DNA of 64,000 nucleotides, from assembly GCF_025642135.1 (NCBI RefSeq), contig NZ_CP106793.1, positions 682,001-746,000 on the forward strand, in the 5' to 3' direction. The notes beneath the pieces are model-generated. The model made no database searches, had not been told where the DNA came from, and saw only the letters and a program-made list of their open reading frames with translations. Origin of the DNA: Streptomyces cynarae (GTDB lineage: Bacteria; Actinomycetota; Actinomycetes; Streptomycetales; Streptomycetaceae). How positions within the stretch are numbered: the first letter of the stretch is position 1; each line of letters opens with the position of its first letter. Shown here piece by piece: positions 1-8,148 of this stretch. The position numbers and the translations under genes were made by a program.

Positions 1-2
1 AC

Positions 3-1397
3 CTGCGGCCGAGGCTGCTGTCCGTCGACGAGGACAGCCTGTGGCTGGCGGCCGATCCGGCCTGCAGGGATGCCATCAGGCGCTCCGGCGCCCACTCCCT
101 GATCGTGGCTCCGCTGGCCCTGCGCGGCGAAGCCCTCGGCGTGGTGAGCTTCTACCGGCACGAGGACGAGGAGCCCTTCGGCGAGGAGGACATCGCGGTG
201 GCGGCCGACGTGTGCGCACATGCGGCGCTGTGCATCGACAATGCCCGACGCTACGCCCGCGAACGGACCATCGCAGCGATCGTGCAGCGTAGGCTGCTGC
301 CCCAACGACCCCACGCGTTGGCCACGGTGGACATCTCTCACCTGCACCTTCCCGGCCCCGAGGGCGGCGGCGCGTGGTTCGACGCCATCCCACTCGCCGG
401 AGGGCGCACAGCCCTGATCGTCGGTGAGGTCGCCGGGCGGGGCATGGCAGCGGCCACCACCATGGGACAACTGCGCACCGTCATCCACTCCCTTGCCGCC
501 CTGGACCTGGCACCGGACGAGATGATGGCCCGGCTGGACGACACCGCCGCCCGCCTGGCGACCGAGCGCGCCGCGCTGCCCCCCGGCGACCCCCTGCACC
601 GAGAGCCGCTCACCGCCGGCTGCCTGATCGCGGTCTACGATCCGGTCGAACTGACCTGCACCATCGTCCGCGCCGGACTTCCGGAGCCCGTCGCACTCTT
701 GCCCGACGGCACGTCGACCACCCTCCCCGTCCCTGCGGGCCCGCCGCTCGCCGACACCGGCAACGCCCCCTTCCCCGCCACCACCGTCGACCTCCCGGCG
801 GGAAGCACTCTTGCCGTCAGCACAGCCGCCCTCGCCGAAAAAGTGCTCACGCCGTCCGCGCCATTGCGCTCGCTCCTCGATGAGAGCAGAGACCGGACCT
901 TGTCCGACCTGTGCGACCACATCGCCTACGCGCTGACGAACAACCGGCCGACAGGCGAGACCCTCATGCTTCTCGCCCGCGTCCGAGCCATCCCGACGGA
1001 CGACGTCCTCACCTGCCCCCTCCCGGCCGGCCCGGAGGCCGCACCCCTCGCGCGCGCCGCAGTACGTGACCGGCTAGCGACCTGGAACATCGACGAGGAA
1101 ACCGCCTTCACCACCGAGCTCATCGCCAGCGAACTCGTCGGCAACGCCATCCGCTACGGGTCCCCACCCTTTCAATTGCGCCTCATCCACGACCAGGTAC
1201 TCACCTGCGAGGTCAGGGACGCAGTGCCCAGCGCCCCCCATGTCAAGCACGCCCGCACTGTCGACGAGCGCGGACGCGGGCTGTTCATCATCGCCAGCCT
1301 CGCCGATCACTGGGGCACCCGCTACCACGAAGGGGGAAAGACCGTCTGGGCACAGCAGTCCACGAACCGGGCGGCGGCCTCGTCACGGATGCGCTGA
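3..1397 (+). CDS. GAF / SpoIIE-like / HATPase regulatory protein, 5' end outside window
   Basis: The reading frame is open from base 3, so the N-terminus lies upstream. The visible 464 residues hold the end of a GAF domain (to CIDNARRYA, about residue 82), a SpoIIE/PP2C-like domain (about 95-310) and a C-terminal HATPase_c domain (about 335-455) with an intact N box (ELVGNAIRYG) and a glycine box (DERGRGLFI). This order is typical of Streptomyces partner-switching proteins that act on anti-sigma antagonists. The SpoIIE part is odd: the usual GGDWYD reads GGAWFD, GDV.G.G reads GEVAGRG, and the terminal GEDD is TGET, so metal ligands look lost. I infer a pseudophosphatase fused to an active-looking anti-sigma kinase-like domain. 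Confidence 0.85.
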   Translation: MRPRLLSVDEDSLWLAADPACRDAIRRSGAHSLIVAPLALRGEALGVVSFYRHEDEEPFGEEDIAVAADVCAHAALCIDNARRYARERTIAAIVQRRLLPQRPHALATVDISHLHLPGPEGGGAWFDAIPLAGGRTALIVGEVAGRGMAAATTMGQLRTVIHSLAALDLAPDEMMARLDDTAARLATERAALPPGDPLHREPLTAGCLIAVYDPVELTCTIVRAGLPEPVALLPDGTSTTLPVPAGPPLADTGNAPFPATTVDLPAGSTLAVSTAALAEKVLTPSAPLRSLLDESRDRTLSDLCDHIAYALTNNRPTGETLMLLARVRAIPTDDVLTCPLPAGPEAAPLARAAVRDRLATWNIDEETAFTTELIASELVGNAIRYGSPPFQLRLIHDQVLTCEVRDAVPSAPHVKHARTVDERGRGLFIIASLADHWGTRYHEGGKTVWAQQSTNRAAASSRMR

Positions 1398-1597
1398 ACC
1401 ACACAGCCCGTCCAGCGGGCCGCCGATCAGCTCGACGTACGTCCGGCCCGGGCGCGAGCCCGTGGTCGGTGCCGTGCACCCGGCCGCGCACCAGCTGCTC
1501 ATCGTCGGTCGTGGGTGGGGACCAGAGGGCCGGCCGTGACCGGCAGACTTCCCCCGTTCCGGGGCCCGCGTCCGGCCCTCGACCCTACGATGCCCGG

Positions 1598-1969
1598 ATG
1601 CAGCCACACTTCACCGGCACCGCCCTGATCACCGACGATGCACCAGCCCTCGCCGCCTTCTACGCCGCGGTCCTGGACGCGGATGTCGAAGGGAGCGGCC
1701 CCTTCGCCCGGGTGACGGTCCCCGGTGCCGTCCTGTCCATCTTCTCCACACATGGCATGGAGTCGATGGTGCCCGGATCGATGGCCGCCGCTGCGAGTGG
1801 AGGATTCACCCTGGAGTTCCAGGTCACCGACGTGGACGCACGCCACGAACGACTATTGGCCGGGGGCGTTGAGATCCTCAAGCCGCCGACAACCCAGCCG
1901 TGGGGACGCCGCTCAGTGTGGCTGCGTGACCCGGACGGCAACATCGTCAACCTCTACCAGGAGGCATGA
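1598..1969 (+). CDS. VOC (glyoxalase/bleomycin-resistance fold) family protein
   Basis: A 123-residue protein with the usual single VOC pattern: FYAAVLDADV near the N-terminus, a beta-alpha-beta-beta-beta repeat, and the terminal signature WLRDPDGNIVNLYQ. Such proteins bind a metal or a small ligand and include dioxygenases, isomerases and drug-binding proteins; the substrate cannot be read from sequence. I chose the ATG at 1598 because the VOC domain begins just after it. The frame stays open upstream, but that part is proline/arginine-rich and unlike any domain. No operon partner is evident. Confidence 0.8.
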   Translation: MQPHFTGTALITDDAPALAAFYAAVLDADVEGSGPFARVTVPGAVLSIFSTHGMESMVPGSMAAAASGGFTLEFQVTDVDARHERLLAGGVEILKPPTTQPWGRRSVWLRDPDGNIVNLYQEA

Positions 1970-2258
1970 CGACCGGTCCCCGACACCCCGCTGCACTCAT
2001 TGCGGGACGGCTGCTGAGCTCGTTCGCATGCGGGTCTGCGCCCGCCGGCGGCGAAGATCCACCGATACGGGGGGGCGCGCCGGTCGGGCGTGTAGAGCAG
2101 GCAGGCGAAGGTGCGCGCCCCTGCGGTCCTGGTCGGCGGTGAAGTCGTGCCAGGAGCCGATGTCGTTGGAGCGCAGCGCCGACTGCCGACTCGCGCGATC
2201 GCCACCGCCGTCGGGCCGGCGGCCGGGTCCGGGCAGACGGTCTCCGGCCCGTGGTCGT

Positions 2259-2690
2259 CTACGGATGGGTAGGGGCGGGGACCAAGCCGTCCGCGACCAG
2301 GCCGGCCAGGACGGCCTCGCTGAGGGCGTGCACGGCGGACTGGGGGCGGACCATGACGGTGAACTCCTTGATCCGGCCGTCGTCGTCGAAATGCAGCAGG
2401 TCGATGCCGTGGATCTCCTTGCCGCCCGCCTTGGCGCGGAAGAGCAGCACTGTGGACGGCGCGGTACTGGCGTCGGTGCTGGTCTGCGCAGTGCCGACGT
2501 GGTCGCCGATGTACCGGAAGTCCTCGAAGGTGCGCAGGAGGACCCCGAAAAGTCCCATCACCATCGGCTTGCCCTCGAAGGGCGTGAACTTCACGGGGCT
2601 GTAGAAGCGGATGTCGTCGGTGAACAGGTCGTCCAGGGCCGCGAGGTCCTGGTTGTCGACGGCTGCGCGGAAACGGGCTGCGGCGTTCAC
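2259..2690 (-). CDS. NTF2-like / SnoaL-like small protein
   Basis: A 143-residue protein with the N-terminal helix and DLFTDDIRFYSPV pattern of NTF2-like folds, followed by a beta-sheet segment with HGIDLLHFDDDGRIKEFTV. Family members are ketosteroid-isomerase-like enzymes or ligand-binding proteins; no catalytic assignment is possible. The start is GTG (on the minus strand), with GGAGGGG six bases upstream. It is divergent from the PadR gene at 2787. The shared interval holds repeated TAGTCAT boxes, so it is a likely PadR target. Confidence 0.8.
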   Translation of the reverse strand: MNAAARFRAAVDNQDLAALDDLFTDDIRFYSPVKFTPFEGKPMVMGLFGVLLRTFEDFRYIGDHVGTAQTSTDASTAPSTVLLFRAKAGGKEIHGIDLLHFDDDGRIKEFTVMVRPQSAVHALSEAVLAGLVADGLVPAPTHP

Positions 2691-2704
2691 GGGCCCACCC
2701 CTCC

Positions 2705-2740
2705 ATAGTCATGAACGTGATTAGTCATTTTTATGACTAT
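2705..2740. promoter_or_regulatory. Putative PadR operator: three TAGTCAT boxes
   Basis: The heptamer TAGTCAT occurs at 2706-2712 and 2722-2728. Its reverse complement ATGACTA occurs at 2733-2739. The last two form the inverted repeat AGTCAT-TTTT-ATGACT. The cluster fills the gap between the divergent NTF2-like gene and the PadR gene and is AT-rich compared with its surroundings. Regulators of the PadR family usually autoregulate and control a divergent neighbour, so this is the expected operator position. Binding is inferred, not shown. Confidence 0.6.
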
Positions 2741-2786
2741 CATGAGCGACCGGTACAGCGACAGAGGTATGTGGGGAGTGGACTCC

Positions 2787-3356
2787 ATGGCACTACGGCA
2801 CGCCGTGCTGGCGGCGCTGCTCGACGGCGAGCTCAGCGGCTACCAGCTGGCCAAGGCGTTCGACGTCGGTGTGGCCAACTTCTGGTACGCCCAGCCTCAG
2901 CAGCTCTACGCCGAGCTGACCCGGCTCGAGAAGGAAGGGCTGGTCGCGGGCCGGGAGGTGGTGCAGGAGAGCCGGCCGAACAAGCGACTGTTCCACGTGA
3001 CCGACGCCGGCCTGGCCGAGCTGGAGAACTTCACGGCCGCCTCCACCAAGCCGGCCTTCATTCGCGACGACCTGCTCGTCAAGGTCCAGGCCGCCGACCG
3101 CGTCGACACCGACGCCCTGATCGCCGAGCTGGCCGAACGCGCCACCGCCGCCCAGGCCAAGATCGACCTCTTCGGCCAACTGCTGCGCCGCCTGCGGGGC
3201 GACCGTACGGAGAAGGAGTTCCTCCGCCACGGCGACCGCATCGGCCCCTACCTGACCTGCCTGCGCGGCCTGGCCTTCGAGCAGGAAAACCGTGACTGGT
3301 GCACGCATACGATCGCCGTCCTCGAGGAGAGGCGGCAGGCCCGTGCCCGGCGCTGA
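2787..3356 (+). CDS. PadR family transcriptional regulator
   Basis: A 189-residue protein with an N-terminal winged helix (MALRHAVLAALLDGELSGYQ, then QQLYAELTRLEKEGLV and the wing RLFHVTDAGLAEL) and a C-terminal helical dimerisation region rich in leucine and arginine. This is the PadR architecture with a C-terminal Vir-like domain. I chose ATG 2787 because GGGGAG lies eight bases upstream and PadR proteins normally begin at this helix. ATGs at 2733, 2742 and 2769 are in frame, but the first falls inside the inverted-repeat operator. It likely represses itself and the divergent NTF2-like gene. Confidence 0.85.
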   Translation: MALRHAVLAALLDGELSGYQLAKAFDVGVANFWYAQPQQLYAELTRLEKEGLVAGREVVQESRPNKRLFHVTDAGLAELENFTAASTKPAFIRDDLLVKVQAADRVDTDALIAELAERATAAQAKIDLFGQLLRRLRGDRTEKEFLRHGDRIGPYLTCLRGLAFEQENRDWCTHTIAVLEERRQARARR

Positions 3357-3419
3357 TCCGGCGCACTGCCGTCATGTCGCCCTGAACGGCAGCCGTACTA
3401 AGCGCCTCGGTGACGGCGA

Positions 3420-3510
3420 CGACACCACTGGCTGCGCGGCTTCGCCGACCACCTTGTGCGCTGTGGTGCGGGAGATGCCCATCTCGGCGGCGACATGGCG
3501 ACAGCAGCCA
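3420..3510 (-). pseudogene. Remnant of an IS481-like transposase N-terminal helix-turn-helix
   Basis: The minus strand reads CRHVAAEMGISRTTAHKVVG, close to the N-terminal helix-turn-helix of IS481-type transposases (cRHVAxExGISRtTAHKW). The frame has no start, catalytic domain or terminal repeats, so it is a short relic. The rest of the 3357-3728 interval shows no gene I recognise. Confidence 0.45.
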
Positions 3511-3728
3511 GACCCTGAGAATCAGCGGGCCGGAAAGTCAGCGGTCGCGAAGAACTTCAAGGCCGTGTCGGCGTCCCGCTGCTGCTGCGGCCACTGCGAC
3601 CCGCGCAGGACTGCTCCCGCCAAGCTCAGGACGATTCTGCGGCAACCCGTAGAGCGCAAACCGGCTGAGTGATGTCGGCGTGTCGGCGGATGCCCGTGCC
3701 CGCAAGCACGTGGTGTGGGTTCCGGGTA

Positions 3729-3767
3729 CCCGAGACGCAGGGTGCGTCCCGGGCGTTTCTCCTTTCC
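3729..3767 (+). terminator. Hairpin with T-rich tail upstream of csp gene
   Basis: An 11-bp stem with one mismatch (CCCGAGACGCA / TGCGTCCCGGG, 3-nt loop, 3729-3753) is followed by GCGTTTCTCCTTTCC. It lies 98 bases before the csp start codon. It could end a transcript from upstream or act as an attenuator in the csp 5' leader. The second csp gene (18232) has a hairpin in the same place. Confidence 0.5.
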
Positions 3768-3851
3768 TGCGCCCGGGTGGTCCGCGATGATCCAACCTAC
3801 GGCCGCGTGGCACGGTGCTGCGCCGCCCGACGATTGATGAGGGAGACCGAC

Positions 3852-4055
3852 ATGGCCACGGGCACGGTGAAGTGGTTCAACGCGGAAAAGGGCTTCGGCT
3901 TCATCGAGCAGGACGGCGGCGGCCCTGACGTGTTCGTCCACTACTCGGCCATCACGGGTGGCGGCTACCGGGAACTGCAGGAGGGCCAGAAAGTCCGCTT
4001 CGACGTCACTCAGGGGCAGAAGGGGCCGCAGGCCGAGAACGTCACGCCGGCCTGA
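3852..4055 (+). CDS. Cold shock protein (CspA family)
   Basis: A 67-residue OB-fold protein with both RNA-binding motifs intact (KGFGFI and VFVHYSAI) and the actinobacterial ending [13 protein letters not shown]. It binds single-stranded RNA or DNA as an RNA chaperone. ATG 3852 has AGGGAG six bases upstream. It is about 80 percent identical by eye to the protein at 18232. The long leader with a hairpin suggests post-transcriptional control. Confidence 0.95.
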   Translation: MATGTVKWFNAEKGFGFIEQDGGGPDVFVHYSAITGGGYRELQEGQKVRFDVTQGQKGPQAENVTPA

Positions 4056-4157
4056 GCGACAACACCGACTTACGCCAGAGAGCGTCTTTGAGCTGTAGGT
4101 ACTTCGAGCCCTTCCGCTCCATCGCTCGAAGTCCGGCGGGAAAGCTCATGACGAAGT

Positions 4158-5096
4158 TCAGCGCTGCGTCGGCGGCGTACCGCGCACGAACCGCTCGTCC
4201 CCGGGAGCGTCCCCCGCGGACGGGCGCAGAAGGTACTCGGCTTCCGCAAGTATCTCGGTCACCCGCAGACCGAACGCGGCATCGCAGGGATGTGATCGGC
4301 CGGAACGGGCGGCGGCGCACAGGGCGTCCACCGCCCGGCCGAGGACCGGGACCACGCCGCCTGAACTCTCCGGCAACAACGCCACCCCGGCCTCTCCGCG
4401 CAGCTCGACGGCCGCTCCTGCCGCCGCGGGCGGCGCCGTGAGGCTCAGCGTCATGGTGCTGGACGCGCCGCCGACATGGTCGAGGACCACATGAACGGTG
4501 TCCGCGGGACCGTGCGCAGCGGCTGCCACCCGCCTCACGTCGCCCAGCACCGGCAGCAGCACGGACAGTGCGTGCGGCCCGACGTCCCACAGAGCGCCCT
4601 TCTCCCGCCGCCAGGGCGAGGCCGCGAAGAGGCTGTCGCCGGTGAACACCGCGCCCAGCCACTGCGCCCGCGCGGTGAACCAGCCCCCGAGGCCGGTCTG
4701 TTCTGCGATCCAGGCCTCCGTCTCGGTCTGGAAACGCGTCGTGAAGAAGACCACCGAGGCCACGCCCGCCTCCCGCGCGGCGTCGACCACTGCCTGTCCC
4801 TGCGCCACCGTCGCGGCCAGGGGCTTGTCGAGCAGCAGGTGACACCCCGCCCGCGCGGCTCGCAGTGCCACCTCGGCCTGCACGTCAGGAGGCAGGGCCA
4901 CGGCGACGGCGTCCACGTCGGCGAGCAGCGCGTCCATGTCTTCGTAGGCCCGCGTGCCGTGGCGGTCGGCCAGCTCCTTGGCCGCGCTCGCCCGACGCCC
5001 CCACACGCCCACGAAGTCCAGTCCGTCATGCCCGCTCAACGCGGGTGCGTGGGCAACCTGAGCCCAGGGGCCGGTACCGAGCAGCCCAATGCGCAT
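4158..5096 (-). CDS. Gfo/Idh/MocA family oxidoreductase
   Basis: A 312-residue protein with an N-terminal Rossmann domain (GLLGTGPWAQVAHAPAL), the family segment LLLDKPLAATVAQGQ containing the catalytic-type lysine of the EKP/DKP motif, and a C-terminal alpha/beta domain with LWDVGPHALSVL. These enzymes are NAD(P)-dependent dehydrogenases or reductases of sugars, inositol and related polyols; the substrate is unknown. It stands alone on the minus strand. A short fragment with 29 identical bases lies at 16984-17012. Confidence 0.9.
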   Translation of the reverse strand: MRIGLLGTGPWAQVAHAPALSGHDGLDFVGVWGRRASAAKELADRHGTRAYEDMDALLADVDAVAVALPPDVQAEVALRAARAGCHLLLDKPLAATVAQGQAVVDAAREAGVASVVFFTTRFQTETEAWIAEQTGLGGWFTARAQWLGAVFTGDSLFAASPWRREKGALWDVGPHALSVLLPVLGDVRRVAAAAHGPADTVHVVLDHVGGASSTMTLSLTAPPAAAGAAVELRGEAGVALLPESSGGVVPVLGRAVDALCAAARSGRSHPCDAAFGLRVTEILAEAEYLLRPSAGDAPGDERFVRGTPPTQR

Positions 5097-5389
5097 GCCG
5101 TCGCCTCTCCACTCTGACGATCAGGGTGACAACCGGCGCCTGGAGCGTCCGGTCATGGCCGAGCGTGCCACACCTACCGGCAACAATGCGCCCTCCCCTG
5201 AGGGAAGAGCGACCAGTGGGTGCCAGAATCCGAGATCGGCACGATGTCCATGCGTCCGGCTACACCGACCACCTCGGCGAGGCCGAGGCGCCTGCGGAAG
5301 CCGCCGCCCTCGGCCACTTGTCCCCGGTTCGGCGATCGAAAGGCGGACCGCGCGTTCCCTTCGAGGAAGGCGCGTGCGCCCGCTCGTGG

Positions 5390-6241
5390 TCACCGAGGCT
5401 GGTAGGCGGTGACCAGTACGGAGACCGTGACCCGCTCGGGCCGGAAGCCGTCGTCGCTCAGGTCCGCGCGGCTCAAGTGGCGTGCGCTCGGCGTCATCGC
5501 CACCAAGTCCACGGCATCCAGCCCGGTCAGGGTCGCGGCGTACTCCACTTGTTCAGTAACGGCGGCCTCGAAGAAGGAATCCAGCGCCCGGTGCAGGCGC
5601 TGTTCCTTGGTCGGGTCGATCGCGACCATCGCAGGCAGTCGGCGGCGCAGCTCGGCCAGGTGCCGTCCAGTGGGACGGACCACGATCAACCGGCCAGTCG
5701 GCCGGAGCACTCGGTGGAACTCGACCGGGTTGCGCGGGGCGAACACGTCCAACACCACATCGGCCACCCCGTCGGCAAGCGGGAAGGGACGGAAGACGTC
5801 CCAGGCCGCCGCGGCGGCTCGTTCATGGGCACGAGCGGCCGAGCGCAGTGCGCGCACCGACGTGTCCAGACCCAGACCACGGGCGTCGGGCAACTGGTCG
5901 AGCACGCCGGCCAGGTAGTAGCCCGTGCCACACCCCACATCCAGAACCGTGGCCTGCTCAGGCACGGCATCGGACGCCAGGCGGGCCGCGACCTCGCGGA
6001 TGGGAGCGTACGTGCCGGTGGACAGGAACCGGTCCCGGGCCTGGGCCATGGCTGCGTCGTCGCCGCTGGTGGCACGGGTGCCCGTCAGCAGGCCGGCGTA
6101 GCCGTGGCGGGCGATATCGAAGGTGTGACCCGCCGGGCAGCGCAGTGCGCCGCGTTCGGGGTGCAGGCGGCGGGTGCGGCACGTTGGGCAGCGCAGCACG
6201 TCGAGAGACAGTTCGAGGGCAGGGGGAAGCAACACGGACAC
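5390..6241 (-). CDS. RlmA-like 23S rRNA (guanine-N1) methyltransferase
   Basis: A 283-residue protein. The N-terminus is a treble-clef zinc site (RCPTCRTRRLHPERGALRCP, then AGH) as in RlmA/TlrB proteins. Next comes a class I SAM domain with VLDVGCGTGYYL (motif I) and the DVFAPRNPVEFHRVLRPTG segment after the fourth strand. Members methylate G745 or G748 in helix 35 of 23S rRNA. In some streptomycetes this gives macrolide resistance, but RlmA versus TlrB type cannot be decided here. It is monocistronic; the 293 bases between its stop and the next minus-strand gene show nothing recognisable. Confidence 0.85.
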   Translation of the reverse strand: MSVLLPPALELSLDVLRCPTCRTRRLHPERGALRCPAGHTFDIARHGYAGLLTGTRATSGDDAAMAQARDRFLSTGTYAPIREVAARLASDAVPEQATVLDVGCGTGYYLAGVLDQLPDARGLGLDTSVRALRSAARAHERAAAAAWDVFRPFPLADGVADVVLDVFAPRNPVEFHRVLRPTGRLIVVRPTGRHLAELRRRLPAMVAIDPTKEQRLHRALDSFFEAAVTEQVEYAATLTGLDAVDLVAMTPSARHLSRADLSDDGFRPERVTVSVLVTAYQPR

Positions 6242-6290
6242 GAGGCACTCCTTGCAAGCGTGAGGGGAGGAGACCGTGCCTGCATGCGCC

Positions 6291-6338
6291 CTCAGAAAGT
6301 GGCTGCCTCAGAAAGTGGCTGCCTCAGAAAGTCACCGC
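6291..6338 (+). repeat. Three tandem 16-bp repeats
   Basis: The unit CTCAGAAAGTGGCTGC occurs twice exactly (6291-6306, 6307-6322). A third copy (6323-6338) ends CACCGC instead of GGCTGC, and a partial fourth (CTCACGAAG) follows. The repeat sits 50 bases upstream of the RlmA-like gene start, between two genes. It could be simple slippage or binding sites. Confidence 0.8.
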
Positions 6339-6746
6339 CTCACGAAGCAACGGGCAGCGCCGAGAACGTGGTACACGCAGCAGGCACACCAAGGAGGGCG
6401 ACGCCCTCGGGCATCGCCCTCAACGCCTTCCGATCACAGGAAGCAGCAGTGTGGGGTGCTCATGAATGCCATGCCGTCAGTCTACGAGCATCGGCGAAGC
6501 CTTCTGGTCGCATGCTTTCGCGTAGGCGAGAACGAGGTTCCCGCAGTCGAACACGCGGGTGCCGGTGGGGACAACCTTTCCGCGGGGCACCGGCACACCG
6601 TTACGGCATTACCGAGCGGCATGGTCCCCGCGGAGCGGCGATGCGGTGCGGTTTCGCGCTGAGGGATGGTGTTGCTCTTCCGCATGCCGAACGCCAGGTC
6701 GATTTTCCGCCAGCGCCCAGCGGTGGCGCTCGCAATGCTCTTGGGC
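6339..6746. other. Intergenic region without recognised gene
   Basis: About 400 bases between the tandem repeats and the SDR gene. I see no domain, hairpin with T tract or RNA gene. Codon usage in all frames is unlike neighbouring genes. The SDR promoter presumably lies in the last part. Confidence 0.5.
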
Positions 6747-7487
6747 ATGAACCGACTTGAGGGAAACGTTGCCTTGATCACGGGCGGAAGCCGGGGCATC
6801 GGTGCCGCTGTGGCGTTACGGCTGGCCGAAGAAGGCGCCGATGTCGTCCTGACCTATGAGAAGAGCTCGGAACGCGCCACCGAGGTGGTGGAGCAGATCA
6901 AGGCCGGCGGACGCCGGGCACTGGCCATCCAGGCAGACTGTGCGGTACCTGAGGCACTCACCGCCGCGGTGGACGAGGCCGCCGCGATGTTCGGCAGACT
7001 CGACATCCTGGTCAACAACGCCGGCGTCTTCCTCGTCGGCCCACTTGAGGACTTGGGCCCGGCAGAGGTCGAGCGCACCCTGGCGGTCAACATCCGGGCG
7101 CCGTTCGCCGCGGCCCAGGCGGCAGTGCGTCATATGGGCCAGGGCGGCCGCATCATCAGTATCGGCAGCAATGTCGCCGAACGTGCGGTCTTCCCCGGAC
7201 TGGCGCTGTACTCGATGAGCAAGACGGCTCTCGTCGGAATGACCAAGGGCCTGGCCCGGGAACTCGGCCCACGTGGAGTCACCGTCAATCTGGTGCACCC
7301 CGGCCCCACCGATACGGACGCCAACCCCGCCGACGGGCCGAACGCCGAGACGATCGCCGGCTTCACCGCTGTGGGCCGCTATGCGGAAGCGGCCGAGATC
7401 GCGGCCACCGTCGCCCACCTGGCGAGCGCGGACGGCGGGTACATCACCGGAGCCTCGATTAATGTCGACGGCGGCTTCACGGCCTGA
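6747..7487 (+). CDS. SDR family oxidoreductase
   Basis: A 246-residue classical short-chain dehydrogenase: cofactor motif GGSRGIGAAV (TGxxxGxG type), NNAG at LVNNAGVF, catalytic Ser in SIGSNVAE, and YSMSK for Tyr and Lys. The ending GASINVDGGFTA is typical of FabG-like proteins. The reaction is NAD(P)H-dependent ketone/alcohol interconversion of an unknown substrate. I chose ATG 6747 because the domain begins there. ATG 6666 is in frame, but the added 27 residues are not conserved-looking. Confidence 0.9.
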   Translation: MNRLEGNVALITGGSRGIGAAVALRLAEEGADVVLTYEKSSERATEVVEQIKAGGRRALAIQADCAVPEALTAAVDEAAAMFGRLDILVNNAGVFLVGPLEDLGPAEVERTLAVNIRAPFAAAQAAVRHMGQGGRIISIGSNVAERAVFPGLALYSMSKTALVGMTKGLARELGPRGVTVNLVHPGPTDTDANPADGPNAETIAGFTAVGRYAEAAEIAATVAHLASADGGYITGASINVDGGFTA

Positions 7488-7534
7488 CGTACGCGAGTTC
7501 GACTGCACAACCGAGTGTGCAGTGCTGCCGAAGA

Positions 7535-7888
7535 TCAGTCGCCGGGTCGGAACCGGAGCGCCGACCAGGTGTCGTCGATGGCGATCTGCCGCACGGGGCG
7601 CACGCCCCGCTCGGAAAGCGCTGCGGCCAGGGTGTCGCGGTTCAGATCCGTTCCGAGCTTCCCACCCTTGGGGTAGGCCACCCAGGCGACGGCATCGCGC
7701 TGCGCCGCGGCCAGCGCCGCCTGTGCGTTCACCCCGAGGAGGTCGCCGGAGGTGGTCACGAAGGCGAGGACCGCATCGGCCGAAGCCGCGTCGCCCGTGG
7801 CGTCGATCTCCAGGTGGACGTCGTGGGGCTTGCCCAGCACTACGACACTCTGACCGGGCTTGATCTGCAGCTTACTGATGACGGACAC
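7535..7888 (-). CDS. Small conserved protein, DUF3052-like
   Basis: A 117-residue protein beginning SVISKLQIKPGQSVVVLG with a VAYPKGGKLGTDLNRDTL segment, resembling small actinobacterial DUF3052-type proteins. These have a Rossmann-like strand pattern but no known activity. It is convergent with the SDR gene (47 bases apart). The assignment rests on the N-terminal motif and the KGGK.GTDLNRD pattern only. Confidence 0.7.
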   Translation of the reverse strand: MSVISKLQIKPGQSVVVLGKPHDVHLEIDATGDAASADAVLAFVTTSGDLLGVNAQAALAAAQRDAVAWVAYPKGGKLGTDLNRDTLAAALSERGVRPVRQIAIDDTWSALRFRPGD

Positions 7889-7889
7889 C

Positions 7890-8030
7890 CCCTGATCCTG
7901 CCACCTCGGCGCAGGCGGCGCCCAGCCCGGTCACCCATTTCCGGATGGCGTGCGGGATCCGGCGCCCGCGCAGGTACGCGCGGATGTCGAGGAGGAGTAA
8001 GCACGGTCGGCGAGCATGCGACCGGGGCGG
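7890..8030 (-). pseudogene. Frameshifted IS5-type transposase fragment
   Basis: Two minus-strand frames together resemble the DDE region of IS5-family transposases: DIRAYLRGRRIPHAI in one frame and PEMGDRAGRRLRRGG in another. The match to the usual IRAYLRRRGIPHxIPE..DQ...RRRGRxGGR pattern implies frameshifts. No ends or start are visible. Confidence 0.45.
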
Positions 8031-8148
8031 ACCCGAGGGCGCCACCGCCATGCCGGAACACATGGAGAGAGCCCCTGATCTTGGTGAACAGGGGTGCCTT
8101 CGCCATGTCATGGGGCCGCGCACTGTGGGAAACACCGAGCGCGACCCG

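Noticed and set aside
6291..6338. Short tandem repeats as a CRISPR array
   Set aside because: Units are contiguous with no spacers, only three copies are present and no cas genes are nearby.
4865..6760. A 631-codon plus-strand frame
   Set aside because: It covers parts of two minus-strand genes and intergenic DNA, and its composition is not protein-like.
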